Source: Neptuniibacter victor
GTDB lineage: Bacteria > Pseudomonadota > Gammaproteobacteria > Pseudomonadales > Balneatricaceae
Assembly: GCA_027943745.1 (NCBI GenBank)
Contig: AP025763.1
Location: 1,860,001-1,924,000 of the forward strand
DNA length: 64,000 nt
Reading direction: 5' to 3'
Positions 17,075 to 26,105 of the stretch are shown in pieces. The translations under genes and the position numbers were made by a program. Each line of letters opens with the position of its first letter. Position 1 is the stretch's first letter. The notes under the pieces are model-generated. The model was not told the origin of the DNA. It was given only the letters and a program-made list of their open reading frames with translations, and ran no database searches.

Positions 17075-18970
17075 GTGTTTGACATCATAAAGCGTACTTC
17101 ATGGCGTTACTTTGTTACTTGTCTGTTGTTGGCATTCACGCAGCATTCCAGCGCTAGTCTCTTCGATAGTAACCCATTTTCATCTGATGGCCCGCTTCAG
17201 GTTGAAGAGGCTTTTGTATTTGGTCAAGCACAGGTTGGAAACCGGTTAGATTTGTACTGGGATATCCCAGATGGTTACTACCTATATCGTGATCGAATAG
17301 AGCTCAAATCCGGCAATAACGTCGCGATAGGTGAGCGTCGTAATAGTCCTGCTGAATTGAAAGAGGACCCACTCTTTGGATCTGTTTGGGTTTATCACAA
17401 TAGGGCAGACGTTAGTTTTGATCTATTGAGTCAAAAGGCTGCTGGAGCAGATGACACGCTCACAGTGACTTATCAGGGCTGTTGGGAAGGCGGAATCTGC
17501 TACCCACCGGTGACTAAAGAGATCTCTGTACTTGGCGTTACTAAGGCCGTTGATGTAGAACCTAACGCACAGCGTAATACTGCGCAAACAATTGAGCCTG
17601 TCGAAAACACAGCGTTTCAGCCGTCCAAAGATACAGTGGCAAAAGCTGGGGTTGGAAATTCAAGTACAGCTGAGTTAAGTGAGCAAGATCAATTTGCACG
17701 TATGATAGGATCAGGCAATTTACTTGTTGTCCTTGGTGCCTTCTTTATTGCTGGTTTAGCGTTGTCCTTTACGCCTTGTGTGTTTCCGATGATTCCGATT
17801 CTATCGAGTATTATTGCGGGCCAAGGAAGGCATGTAACAGCAAGTAAAGGTCTGCTGTTATCTGTTGTTTATGTCCTATCAGTATCCGTTACCTATACGA
17901 TTGCTGGTGTCTTTGCAGGTTTGTTTGGTGAGAACTTGCAGGCATTGTTTCAGAACCCTTGGATCATAGGTTCATTCAGCTTTGTATTTGTTTTGTTATC
18001 ACTCTCGATGTTTGGCTTTTATGAGCTTCAGCTGCCTAATAGTTTACAAAGTCGATTATCAAATGCCAGCAATAGTCAGCAAGGCGGTACTGTTATCGGT
18101 GTTGCGATTATGGGCTTTCTATCTGCGTTAATCGTAGGACCTTGTATGGCGGCTCCGTTGGCTGGCGCATTGATCTATATTGGTCAGACTGGCGATCCTG
18201 TATTAGGTGGCAGTGCTTTATTTAGTATGAGCTTAGGTATGGGGGTTCCACTAATTTTAGTCGGTACGTCTGCAGGTAAACTGCTGCCTCATGCTGGTGT
18301 CTGGATGGATAAGGTAAAAGCTGTTTTTGGTATATTGCTTTTATTGTTAGCCATTTGGATGCTAGATCGTATCGTCCCCACGGTTGTTACGATGTGGTTA
18401 ACAGCTATCGTATTAATTGTTTCCTCGGTTTACATGGGTGTATTAAGTAGCAGTAAGAAAATCACAACAAAAGGCCAGCTTGGCAAGGGCCTTGGGCTTG
18501 TGGTGATGTTGTATGCTATTGCACTGATGATGGGGGCTTTGGCGGGTGGTTCCAGTTTGATCTATCCTCTCAAGTCTTTTGCAGGGTCCTCAACGAGTGT
18601 GGCGAAGGCTGGGTTGGACTTCATCAAAGTGACAACCCCAGCACAGCTCGAACAGCAGTTGAGTGATGCAAAGTCTAAGCAGCAGCCCGTTATGTTAGAC
18701 TTTTATGCTGACTGGTGTGTCTCATGCATAGAGCTAGATGTATTCACTTTTTCAGATAGTAACGTGCAACAATCTTTAAGGGATTTTAAAGTCATCAAGG
18801 TTGATGTCACCGCGAATGATGATGCCGCTAAGTCATTAAATCGTTCTTATCAGCTTATAGGTCCTCCCGCTTTAATCTTTTATGATCGTTCGGGTCAAAA
18901 GCTGGAAAATAAGACTTTAATAGGGGTTGTTGATCCTCAGGATTTTGTAGATCATATCAGGGAGATCTAA
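17075..18970 (+). CDS. dsbD: thiol:disulfide interchange protein DsbD
   Basis: The product has 631 residues and starts with GTG. It carries electrons from cytoplasmic thioredoxin across the inner membrane to periplasmic DsbC/CcmG. Domain order: signal peptide (1-28); periplasmic alpha domain with the cysteine pair in QGCWEGGICYPP; an eight-helix membrane domain (about 215-490) with Cys in FTPCVFPMIP and VGPCMAAPLAG; and a periplasmic thioredoxin-like gamma domain with CVSC in DFYADWCVSCIEL. All six functional cysteines are present. It precedes a small cytochrome c gene, consistent with a role in periplasmic thiol/cytochrome maturation. Confidence 0.97.
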   Translation: MFDIIKRTSWRYFVTCLLLAFTQHSSASLFDSNPFSSDGPLQVEEAFVFGQAQVGNRLDLYWDIPDGYYLYRDRIELKSGNNVAIGERRNSPAELKEDPLFGSVWVYHNRADVSFDLLSQKAAGADDTLTVTYQGCWEGGICYPPVTKEISVLGVTKAVDVEPNAQRNTAQTIEPVENTAFQPSKDTVAKAGVGNSSTAELSEQDQFARMIGSGNLLVVLGAFFIAGLALSFTPCVFPMIPILSSIIAGQGRHVTASKGLLLSVVYVLSVSVTYTIAGVFAGLFGENLQALFQNPWIIGSFSFVFVLLSLSMFGFYELQLPNSLQSRLSNASNSQQGGTVIGVAIMGFLSALIVGPCMAAPLAGALIYIGQTGDPVLGGSALFSMSLGMGVPLILVGTSAGKLLPHAGVWMDKVKAVFGILLLLLAIWMLDRIVPTVVTMWLTAIVLIVSSVYMGVLSSSKKITTKGQLGKGLGLVVMLYAIALMMGALAGGSSLIYPLKSFAGSSTSVAKAGLDFIKVTTPAQLEQQLSDAKSKQQPVMLDFYADWCVSCIELDVFTFSDSNVQQSLRDFKVIKVDVTANDDAAKSLNRSYQLIGPPALIFYDRSGQKLENKTLIGVVDPQDFVDHIREI

Positions 18971-19070
18971 ATTAGGCGTATTTACTGTAGGGCTCTTTAG
19001 TAGTCTGGTGTTGTAATTTATGTCTTTTATTTAGAATAAGAATAATAGATGTGTTTTGCAGGAGTAGGAT

Positions 19071-19421
19071 ATGCTCAACAGGCTTACTAAATTTAGTTCC
19101 TTCGGCCATATACTTGGTGTATCAGCGGCCCTCATCATGTCATCCAATCTAGCCGCTGCAGATGCTGAGAATGGACAAGCGCTTTATCACGAAGTAGAGA
19201 TAGAGCGCACAATTCGAGGTGAGGAATACACTGACGCGAATTGTGAGACTTGTCATGCGGCAAGCTTATATTCAAGTGCTGATCGTAAAGTTACAACGTA
19301 TGCGAAACTGGAAGCATTTGTTGAAGGGTGCAACACCAATCTAGATGTAGGTTGGTTCCCAGAGGATGTATCCGATGTGGCAAGTTATTTAAATAAAGAG
19401 TATTACAAATTTAAAGAATAA
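19071..19421 (+). CDS. small periplasmic monoheme cytochrome c-like protein
   Basis: The product has 116 residues with an N-terminal signal (about 1-30, cleaved after AAADA-like residues). A single heme-attachment motif CETCH lies at 58-62. There is no Met or His after the heme site, so the usual distal Met ligand is missing; His40 or an Asn in the GCNTNLDVGW segment could serve, or the heme is five-coordinate as in SHP-type cytochromes. A second Cys (GCNT) follows. GGAG precedes the start. Ends at a strong terminator. Electron partner unknown. Confidence 0.75.
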   Translation: MLNRLTKFSSFGHILGVSAALIMSSNLAAADAENGQALYHEVEIERTIRGEEYTDANCETCHAASLYSSADRKVTTYAKLEAFVEGCNTNLDVGWFPEDVSDVASYLNKEYYKFKE

Positions 19422-19444
19422 AAATTGCGATCATCCCTTCTTTT

Positions 19445-19472
19445 AAAAAAACCGCCCTAGGCGGTTTTTTTG
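19445..19472 (+). terminator. intrinsic terminator after the cytochrome c gene
   Basis: Stem ACCGCC / GGCGGT with a CTA loop, flanked by an A-run and a run of seven T residues. Confidence 0.93.
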
Positions 19473-19958
19473 TATCCGTATCAATCTGTACCTATCCCTT
19501 TTGTTTTTCTAATTGGCCAAATAGGCCTGATTATTGCTCAACCTCTTATTACTTGATTATTAACGTTCGCGTATTCGGGTCTTCGTGAGTCGCTGTGAAA
19601 TGAACAACTAAGTAGCGTTTTCGGTACTTGCTTGGGCTATCACTGCTAGAGGCTCGATGATACGTGGCTTTTATTCTATGAGGTGGCCATTCATACAAAG
19701 TATTTCAAATAAGTAATTTAACCAGCGCTTTCATTAAGGAATTATTTCGTTACGACAGTTTGCCGTAACTGTTTTCTGCTTGCCGTAATTTATCGGGCAG
19801 ATGGCAAATGATTTCCGCTAAGCAGCAATAGCTATTTCTTTGTTTTTGTAATTTACAAAAACTGGTTTTTTGCGCGCCAAAGAAAGGGATTAGGCTTTCA
19901 AGTGTTTGAAAGTCATGGATTTCTTTGCGCCAAAATACAGCATGTTATGGAGAGAATA
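19473..19958. other. intergenic region upstream of the EF-hand-like gene
   Basis: About 485 bases without a convincing gene. It contains two copies of TTGCCGTAA (19760-19768 and 19783-19791); the first forms the inverted repeat GTTACG-N9-CGTAAC (19749-19769). This is a plausible regulator site for the downstream gene. A frame open from the TTG at 19902 joins the downstream gene but lacks a ribosome site. Confidence 0.4.
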
Positions 19959-21068
19959 ATGATTATTCAGACAAGTAACGTTCATATGAGTTCTGAGCAC
20001 CAGAAAACGGAATTTAGTTCGCTGACTAAATCACTAGATTTAGGGGCTGAAGGGTCCGGCTTCTTAACCCAATTGGAAGATGCAAAGTCTCTATTTGAGA
20101 GCACGTCCGGTAGTTTCTTTTCAACGATGGAGGATTGGATGCAGTCTGCTGCAAAGCCGGGTGATACTCCTAGCAGCTCTATATTGGTGATGACCGATCA
20201 AGGTATGCAGTTTCGAACGGCTAAGGATAGTTCGGAAGCTGCTCAGCAACGGGAAGTCACAAAATCGAAGCTTCTAGAAAGTTTGATGAATGCAATCAAT
20301 CCTAAGAATAAGCAAGTCGCGACCACTGAAAATATCGAAATACCTGATACAGAGCCTGTCGCAGGTGAGAAGGGCGCTGCATTACCACTTCAGCTAAAGC
20401 CGATTACCATGGAGATGTCATTTAAAGTGACCGAAACGATAGAGGAATATGAATGCTCTAAGTTTTCGAGTTGCGGTAAAGTTACCACCGCTGATGGTAA
20501 AGAGATTGAGTTTGATCTGAATCTTGAGATGGAGCGTAGCTATTCTGCTACCCGTGAGTATGAGATGACTCAGACAGTCGAATTTACCGATCCATTGATT
20601 CTAAATTTTGAAGGAAATCATGCCGACCTATCGGATCAAAAATTTGAATTTGATCTTGACGCTGATGGTGATAAAGAGCTGATAAGTTATCTGGCAGGGA
20701 ATGGCGGTATGTTAGCTATTGATAATAATGAGGACGGCGTTATAAATGACGGTAGCGAACTATTTGGTGCTTTAAGTGGAAATGGTTTTGCCGATTTAGC
20801 TCAATATGATGAAGATGGTAACAACTATATCGATGAAGGTGATTCAATTTTTGATCAGTTAAAAATATGGACAAAAACAGAGGATGTCGATCAACTGGAT
20901 TCGCTTGCAGATAAAGGTATTGGCGCCATTTATCTGGGTTCTACCGACACAGAATTTGATCTGAAGGGTGAAGATAATCAGCATAATGGCAGAGTGCGTT
21001 CCAGTGGTTTTTATTTAACAGAAGCGGGAGATGTTGGCACGGTTCAGCAAGTTGATATGGTGGTTTAG
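19959..21068 (+). CDS. acidic protein with EF-hand/RTX-adjacent calcium-binding-like motifs
   Basis: The product has 369 residues. The ATG at 19959 has GGAG six bases upstream, better than the TTG at 19902. No signal peptide is visible. The N-terminal half is low-complexity and helical. The C-terminal half (about 230-369) has DLDADGDKELISYL, DNNEDGVINDGSELFG and DEDGNNYIDEGD, which are Asp-rich loops spaced like EF-hands, plus the DGSELFG block common in large RTX and VCBS-type surface proteins. Calcium binding is likely; the role is unknown. Similar stand-alone proteins occur in marine gammaproteobacteria. Confidence 0.65.
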   Translation: MIIQTSNVHMSSEHQKTEFSSLTKSLDLGAEGSGFLTQLEDAKSLFESTSGSFFSTMEDWMQSAAKPGDTPSSSILVMTDQGMQFRTAKDSSEAAQQREVTKSKLLESLMNAINPKNKQVATTENIEIPDTEPVAGEKGAALPLQLKPITMEMSFKVTETIEEYECSKFSSCGKVTTADGKEIEFDLNLEMERSYSATREYEMTQTVEFTDPLILNFEGNHADLSDQKFEFDLDADGDKELISYLAGNGGMLAIDNNEDGVINDGSELFGALSGNGFADLAQYDEDGNNYIDEGDSIFDQLKIWTKTEDVDQLDSLADKGIGAIYLGSTDTEFDLKGEDNQHNGRVRSSGFYLTEAGDVGTVQQVDMVV

Positions 21069-21088
21069 TTAACCTATCTAAGTGAAAA

Positions 21089-21116
21089 CATTGAGGTTGT
21101 TAATACAACCTCAATG
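21089..21116. terminator. 12-bp perfect hairpin between the EF-hand-like gene and the pqiA-like gene
   Basis: CATTGAGGTTGT-TAAT-ACAACCTCAATG is a perfect 12-bp stem with a four-base loop, 21 bases after the stop codon. There is no T-run after it, so it may be a Rho-independent-like mRNA end, a stability hairpin, or an operator. It lies just upstream of a TATAAT box (21128-21133) that could start the next operon. Confidence 0.5.
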
Positions 21117-21160
21117 CTTCAGTGCGTTATAATGGCTTTTTTTATAAGAAGGTATCGTGG

Positions 21161-21658
21161 GTGAGTATTTCGAACGATGGGGGTAGGGCAACCAGTTTGC
21201 TTTGGTATCTGCTAATCGCTGCAACTGTGTTGTTGTGTATTGGTTTTTTTGCACCAATGCTAACGTTGAGTAAGTTTTACTTTTTTGAAAACTCATTTTC
21301 AGTCGTCGGTGGAATCTATAGTCTGGTTGCAGACGGCCAGTTACTGATCGGTATTGTTGTTTTGCTATTTAGCATCTGTATACCGATCTTTAAACTTTAT
21401 TTGTTGTTTAAGATTCTTGCATCCGGTGAAGCATATCTATCTGTTCAAAAGAAACGTTATTTACAGCTTATGCATGAATATGGCCGTTGGGCCATGCTTG
21501 ATGTATTAGTGGTGGCGATTCTAATTGTTACCGTGAAACTAGGTGCCATTGCTTCTATTCAGGTTCATTGGGGCTTGTATATATTTGGTTTGGCTGTGGC
21601 TCTCATTATGTATTTAACCCATAAGGTTACTCAATTATTCAATGAAAATGCTGGATGA
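21161..21658 (+). CDS. PqiA-like inner membrane protein
   Basis: The product has 165 residues from the GTG at 21161, which has AAGAAGG about eight bases upstream. A longer frame from 21122 would overlap the likely promoter. Four hydrophobic helices are visible. The segment FFAPMLTLSKFYFF followed by FSVVGGIYSLVADGQLLIGIVV matches one half of paraquat-inducible protein A, which normally has two such modules and a zinc-ribbon start; here only one module and no zinc ribbon are present. Short stand-alone relatives are common. PqiA belongs to an MCE-type lipid transport system, but no MCE gene is adjacent. It overlaps the next gene by 17 bases. Confidence 0.75.
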   Translation: MSISNDGGRATSLLWYLLIAATVLLCIGFFAPMLTLSKFYFFENSFSVVGGIYSLVADGQLLIGIVVLLFSICIPIFKLYLLFKILASGEAYLSVQKKRYLQLMHEYGRWAMLDVLVVAILIVTVKLGAIASIQVHWGLYIFGLAVALIMYLTHKVTQLFNENAG

Positions 21659-22265
21659 TTTTTACCGCAAATTAGAACGTCAGAAGAACACATTAACGGT
21701 CTTTAATCCTTATCGTAATCCCCACAATTTAGAAAACCTAAAGTGCTATATCGAGCAGGTTTTTTCTGCCTCCGGGCCTAGGATCATGTTGGTTGGAGAA
21801 GCCCCTGGTTATAAAGGAGGAAGACTAACAGGTGTGCCGTTTTCGAGTGGGAAACTCTATTCAGAAGTTGAGCACCCATTTCTCGATTCTTTGCGAACAA
21901 AGTTAATATTAGACCCTGATACGCTAACGTCAGAAAATACAGCGTCTGTCGTGTGGCGCTATTTGCAAAATAAACAGCAGGTTCCCTTGTTTTGGAATGC
22001 CTTTCCATTTCATCCTCATCCTTCCAGGGTTCAGAAGAAAAATAGAGGGCCTAATCGCGCTGAGATCAAAGAGGGAGCTTATTACCTTCAGGTTTTAGTT
22101 GAGGCATATAAGCCCGATGTTATTGCGGGTCTTGGCAGAGCAGGCACTGCTTGTGCGCAATCGGTTCTTCCCGATGAAGATATTCAATATATCCGACATC
22201 CCTCCTATGGTGGAAAGGCTGATTTTATCACTGGCATGGATAAAATTTTCATGCCCTCTCGCTGA
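21642..22265 (+). CDS. uracil-DNA glycosylase superfamily protein
   Basis: The product has 207 residues. The fold signature is present: motif 1 VGEAPGYKGGRLTGVPFSS (about 49-67), a middle WNAFPFHPHP (about 117-126), and the C-terminal YIRHPSYGGKADF with the leucine-loop His-Pro-Ser motif. This places it in the UDG superfamily near families 4/5 or the uncharacterised bacterial branch. The iron-sulfur cysteines of family 4 are not seen. It probably removes damaged bases or binds DNA. It overlaps the pqiA-like gene (17 bases), so translation is likely coupled. Confidence 0.75.
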   Translation: MKMLDDFYRKLERQKNTLTVFNPYRNPHNLENLKCYIEQVFSASGPRIMLVGEAPGYKGGRLTGVPFSSGKLYSEVEHPFLDSLRTKLILDPDTLTSENTASVVWRYLQNKQQVPLFWNAFPFHPHPSRVQKKNRGPNRAEIKEGAYYLQVLVEAYKPDVIAGLGRAGTACAQSVLPDEDIQYIRHPSYGGKADFITGMDKIFMPSR

Positions 22266-22443
22266 TGCGCTGTATTAAGTCTTAGTGCGGTATAAAAAAC
22301 CTTATTACGGTAGATAAATTCCTTGGCGGTTAAGTTAAGGTTTAGTTTCAACTTGTTAAAATATAAGAACAAATTGCAGGATGCAGTCACCGCTTAAGCG
22401 GTTTTAATAACGGCAATGGATGCCTATATATTTAGGGTATCCA

Positions 22444-23214
22444 ATGCGAATTCTGTTGATTTTAATCTTATTTTTCCCCTCCTATAGTTATGCTGAGCAC
22501 CCTTCCTCTTTTGGTAAAGCTAAAAGAATACTTAAAGAGGTCTATGCTGATCATAAACGCTCTTTTTATTGTGGATGTGACTACATACATCAAGGGAAGA
22601 AGTTGGTTCCTGTACATGAAAGTTGCGGCTTTAATCCACGTAAAAATGCAAAACGTGCGGCCCGTATAGAGTGGGAGCATGTCATGCCCGCGTGGGCGTT
22701 TGGTCATCAAATGCAGTGTTGGCAATCAGGTGGCCGTAAGGCCTGTAAAAAGAATGCTAAGTTCGCATTGATGGAGTCCGATCTTCATAACCTTGTTCCC
22801 GCTATTGGTGAAGTGAATGGGGATCGTTCTAATTACAGCTTTTCTCAGTTAAGTGGAGAGCCTCGTGTTTATGGAAACTGCGACATGGAGGTTGATTTCA
22901 AGGCGAGGAAAGTTGAACCTACTGAGTCTGTTAGGGGTGATGTCGCTAGAACCTATTTTTACATGCGTGATCGTTATGGTGTGAAAATAAGTAAGAAGCA
23001 GACTCAGCTGTTTAATGCTTGGGCAAAAACTGATCCAGTTGATGCTTGGGAGATAAAACGTAATAACGCAATCAGGGCGATTCAGGGAAATGGCAATAAG
23101 TATGTAGAGCGCGCGACTAATCCGATCGCTTTAAATAAAGACAGCCTTGCTGATTCATCACCTGTAAAGATTTCATGGTTACAATCGCTAAAAAATAAAC
23201 TCAATATTGAGTAA
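22444..23214 (+). CDS. endA: endonuclease I, secreted/periplasmic nuclease
   Basis: The product has 256 residues from the ATG at 22444 (AGGG about seven bases upstream). This start gives a compact signal peptide, hydrophobic core ILLILILFF, cut after SYSYA; a longer start at 22420 adds eight residues before it. Catalytic blocks of the EndA/Dns family are present: EWEHVMPAWAFGHQ (His-containing, near residue 76), ESDLHNLVPAIGEVNGDRSN (His and Asn of the metal site) and DRYGVKISKKQ. Several Cys pairs are present, as usual for secreted forms. It degrades double-stranded DNA. Monocistronic. Confidence 0.95.
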   Translation: MRILLILILFFPSYSYAEHPSSFGKAKRILKEVYADHKRSFYCGCDYIHQGKKLVPVHESCGFNPRKNAKRAARIEWEHVMPAWAFGHQMQCWQSGGRKACKKNAKFALMESDLHNLVPAIGEVNGDRSNYSFSQLSGEPRVYGNCDMEVDFKARKVEPTESVRGDVARTYFYMRDRYGVKISKKQTQLFNAWAKTDPVDAWEIKRNNAIRAIQGNGNKYVERATNPIALNKDSLADSSPVKISWLQSLKNKLNIE

Positions 23215-23260
23215 TGCTATGAACGTTACTCAGTAATCAAATTATAAGTGGGATAAGTTA

Positions 23261-23428
23261 ATGAATATTTTAAATTTAATACTGGCTATTTTGTTGCCGC
23301 CATTAGGTGCTTTTTTACAGGTAGGTGTGACAAAGCACCTTATCATCAATATCGTTCTTTGTTTGCTAGGCTGGCTGCCAGGAATCATACATGCGGTTTG
23401 GTTGGTGGCAACCAATAAAAAAGGGTGA
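23261..23428 (+). CDS. Pmp3/YqaE-family small membrane protein (UPF0057)
   Basis: A 55-residue protein with two hydrophobic helices. It has the family's LPPLGAFLQVGV motif after the first helix and LGWLPGIIHAVWLV at the second, exactly as in Pmp3/YqaE proteins. The ATG at 23261 is preceded by GGGATAAG-like sequence. In other organisms family members affect membrane potential and salt/stress tolerance; here that is inference. It is followed by a hairpin that overlaps the end of the convergent rluE gene. Confidence 0.9.
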   Translation: MNILNLILAILLPPLGAFLQVGVTKHLIINIVLCLLGWLPGIIHAVWLVATNKKG

Positions 23429-23464
23429 TACCTCACCTGATACAAGCATTTACTTAAGATGCCG

Positions 23465-23496
23465 AAGGCCTCACGTTTAACGTGGGGCCTTTTTTG
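23465..23496 (+). terminator. terminator of the Pmp3-like gene, overlapping the rluE stop codon
   Basis: Stem AAGGCCTCACG / CGTGGGGCCTT with one G-T pair and a T-run on the plus strand. The rluE stop codon (23477-23479) lies in the loop region. Confidence 0.85.
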
Positions 23497-24160
23497 TATG
23501 ATGCTTTTTCGTTGAATGTTTTCTAGGGTTTGAAAATTTTGTTTGTTTGGGAGGGCGGGAGCCTGTCGTACGCTTTCGAGTTCGGTTGGTTCTGACCTCG
23601 CCTGTTGATGATGCCGGCGCGTCGACGCTAACCTCTCTGAGTTCGCCTGGTTGAAGAGATTCAAGCGTATGCGATCCAATGGCGTATCGTATTAATCTAA
23701 GGGTTGGGAAGCCAACGGCTGCGGTCATGCGGCGCACTTGTCTGTTTTTTCCTTCCGTTATTTTAAGTTCAATCCAGCTGGTAGGGATGTTTTTACGCTC
23801 TCTGATGGGAGGTGTTCTGTCCCAGACCGAAGGTGGGTTAATCTGCCGCGCAGATGCAGGTTTAGTCTGACCGTCTTTTAAGGTGACTCCAGATCGGAGT
23901 TGCGCCAGTGCCTCTTCCGTCATTTCACCTTCAACTTGCGCCCAATATGTTTTTTCTAATTTGAACTTAGGATTGGCAAACTGATGCTGTAAAGCGCCAT
24001 TATCTGTCAGAATGAGCAGCCCTTCGGAATCATAATCTAGTCTGCCAGCCGCATAGAAATTGGGGCGATCAATAAAATCCGATAGCGTCTTTTTATCGTC
24101 CTCGGTGGTGAATTGAGTGAGTACCTGAAAAGGCTTATTGAATAATAGGATATTTGGCAT
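23477..24160 (-). CDS. rluE: 23S rRNA pseudouridine synthase, RluE/RsuA family
   Basis: The product has 227 residues from the ATG at 24160. The longer frame to 24214 adds an unconvincing leader before [14 protein letters not shown], the normal family start. The catalytic Asp is in [19 protein letters not shown]; the later blocks KTYWAQVEG and [22 protein letters not shown] match RluE (position 2457 in E. coli 23S rRNA). No S4 domain is present, as in RluE. The last 40 residues are a basic Lys/Arg-rich tail that E. coli RluE lacks. Divergent from icd, as in E. coli. Confidence 0.92.
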   Translation of the reverse strand: MPNILLFNKPFQVLTQFTTEDDKKTLSDFIDRPNFYAAGRLDYDSEGLLILTDNGALQHQFANPKFKLEKTYWAQVEGEMTEEALAQLRSGVTLKDGQTKPASARQINPPSVWDRTPPIRERKNIPTSWIELKITEGKNRQVRRMTAAVGFPTLRLIRYAIGSHTLESLQPGELREVSVDAPASSTGEVRTNRTRKRTTGSRPPKQTKFSNPRKHSTKKHHTKKAPR

Positions 24161-24329
24161 TAAACGCTCATCGATTTTTCTATATAGCAGCCTATGTAAT
24201 GAGCAGTATCTCACTGTTCTATACTGATGTTTAGACTGAAAAATTCTCTATTAAACGCTTCGACATGTTTAAAAAATGCAGAAGCGTTAGCAAAGTGCTT
24301 GTTGTGGTTATGATCCTAAGGAGTTTCTT

Positions 24330-25583
24330 ATGGGATATCAAAATATAACGATACCAGATGGCGACAAAATCACGGTTAGTGAAAGCCATCAGCTTACTGT
24401 CCCTAGTTATCCAATTATCCCCTATATAGAGGGTGATGGTATAGGTGTTGATATCACGCCAGTGATGAAGCGCGTTGTCGATGCTGCGGTTGAGAAAGCT
24501 TATGGCGTTAGTCGAGCAATTGCATGGATGGAGGTCTTCGCAGGAGAGAAGGCGCTGCGCATCTACGGAGATGATCAATGGTTGCCAGCAGAAACACTCG
24601 AGGCATTAAAAGCATTTGTGGTAAGCATTAAAGGGCCGTTAACGACCCCTGTTGGCGGCGGCATACGGTCACTGAATGTTGCCATTAGGCAGGAGTTAGA
24701 TCTCTATGTTTGCCAGCGTCCTGTTCGCTGGTTCAATGGCGTGCCAAGTCCCCTCGTTAATCCGCAAGATGTTGATATGGTGGTTTATAGGGAGAACTCT
24801 GAAGATATCTATGCCGGTATAGAGTGGCAAGCGGGATCGGAGGAAGCGGATAAGGTTATTCGGTTTTTAAAAGATGAGATGGGGATCGATCAAATTAGAT
24901 TTGATAAACAGTGCGGTGTAGGGATCAAGCCCGTATCAAAACAAGGTACGCAAAGATTAGTCAGAAAGGCACTTGAATATTGTATTGCTAACGATCGTTC
25001 ATCCCTTACCTTAGTGCACAAAGGCAATATCATGAAGTACACGGAAGGTGCTTTCAAAGAGTGGGGCTATGCGCTAGCGAGAAATGAATTTGGGGCGCAA
25101 GAGAGTGCTGATGATCAGGGGATCTATGTTGTAAACCCACGTAATCAGCGAAAGATAATCATTAAAGATGTGATCGCTGATGCGATGTTACAACAGATAC
25201 TGCTACGACCCTCTGAATACGATGTTATCGCGACACTGAATCTTAATGGTGATTATATCTCTGATGCATTGGCAGCAGAGGTTGGCGGTATTGGTATAGC
25301 GCCAGGGGCTAATCTATCCGATGATATCGCTATATTTGAGGCAACTCACGGCTCAGCTCCAAAGTATGCGGGTTTAAACAAAGCTAATCCTGGCTCGATG
25401 ATCCTTTCAGCAGAGATGATGCTGAGGCATATGGGGTGGATTGAGGCTGCAGAGATCATTATTAAAGGGGTTAATGGTGCTATAGCGGCTAAACGCGTTA
25501 CATACGATTTTGAACGATTGATGGAGGGGGCTACCTGTTTAAGTAGCTCTGAATTTGGAGATGAGGTTATTAAGCGGATGTAG
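24330..25583 (+). CDS. icd: NADP-dependent isocitrate dehydrogenase
   Basis: The product has 417 residues, the same class as E. coli Icd. It oxidises isocitrate to 2-oxoglutarate in the TCA cycle. The substrate-binding and phosphorylation loop [13 protein letters not shown] carries Ser114, equivalent to the serine modified by AceK. Further blocks are [29 protein letters not shown] (catalytic Lys/Tyr region) and the NADP site [17 protein letters not shown] lies seven bases upstream of the ATG. Ends at a terminator shared with cspD. Confidence 0.98.
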   Translation: MGYQNITIPDGDKITVSESHQLTVPSYPIIPYIEGDGIGVDITPVMKRVVDAAVEKAYGVSRAIAWMEVFAGEKALRIYGDDQWLPAETLEALKAFVVSIKGPLTTPVGGGIRSLNVAIRQELDLYVCQRPVRWFNGVPSPLVNPQDVDMVVYRENSEDIYAGIEWQAGSEEADKVIRFLKDEMGIDQIRFDKQCGVGIKPVSKQGTQRLVRKALEYCIANDRSSLTLVHKGNIMKYTEGAFKEWGYALARNEFGAQESADDQGIYVVNPRNQRKIIIKDVIADAMLQQILLRPSEYDVIATLNLNGDYISDALAAEVGGIGIAPGANLSDDIAIFEATHGSAPKYAGLNKANPGSMILSAEMMLRHMGWIEAAEIIIKGVNGAIAAKRVTYDFERLMEGATCLSSSEFGDEVIKRM

Positions 25584-25610
25584 TTCAGCTTGAAAATAAC
25601 GTATAGACGA

Positions 25611-25639
25611 TAAAAAACCAGCGCAAGGCTGGTTTTTTA
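25611..25639. terminator. bidirectional terminator between icd and cspD
   Basis: Stem AAAAAACCAGC / GCTGGTTTTTT with a short GCAAG-type loop and A/T tracts on both sides. Confidence 0.93.
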
Positions 25640-25671
25640 TCGCGCCAAAGGTGGCGACCATCTTTTATTTA

Positions 25672-25884
25672 TTATTGTGTTTCAAGAGGTTTGATTTGTA
25701 CTGCGTGAGTTCCTTTAGGGCCTGGCTGAGTATCAAATTCGACTTTTTGGCCTGCTTTGAGGCTTTTATAGCCTTCAATTTCAATAGCAGAATAATGGGC
25801 AAAGAGATCCTCATTATGTTCGTCGGATAAAATAAATCCGTACCCCTTCGAATTATTGAACCACTTTACTTTCCCTGTCTGCAT
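25672..25884 (-). CDS. cspD: cold-shock domain protein CspD-like
   Basis: The product has 70 residues, a single cold-shock domain. RNP1 (KGYGFILSD, residues 13-21) and RNP2-like DLFAHYSAI (about 27-35) are both present, with the start MQTGKVKWFNNSKG. It binds single-stranded nucleic acid. The position next to and divergent from clpS-clpA is the E. coli cspD context; E. coli CspD inhibits replication in stationary phase, and whether this copy does is inference. The leader upstream is rich in inverted repeats. Confidence 0.92.
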   Translation of the reverse strand: MQTGKVKWFNNSKGYGFILSDEHNEDLFAHYSAIEIEGYKSLKAGQKVEFDTQPGPKGTHAVQIKPLETQ

Positions 25885-25935
25885 AACTAACTCCCGTATC
25901 CAACACTTAATTTGGATTGTTATCCTGAACGTACT

Positions 25936-26013
25936 ACCTTTAGCTGCTAGAATAGTTGCTAAAGGTTGTTCCCTAATGGTTGCAGGTACAACGAGGTTAT
26001 GACCTAATCCTGC
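25936..26013 (-). promoter_or_regulatory. structured cspD leader with two inverted repeats
   Basis: ACCTTTAGC-N13-GCTAAAGGT (25936-25966) is a perfect 9-bp inverted repeat. A second nested hairpin has outer arms GCAGG/CCTGC (25982-26013) and inner AGGT/ACCT. They lie 50-130 bases before the cspD start, where a cold-shock-type 5' untranslated region would be. An alternative is an operator between divergent cspD and clpS. Confidence 0.4.
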
Positions 26014-26105
26014 TTACTAGATTATAGCACCACCCAGAGAATGTGTGACAGGTGTACAATCACTGTTCAGTAGTTAATTGTAGTGGAAAATTAGAAGATA
26101 TATAG

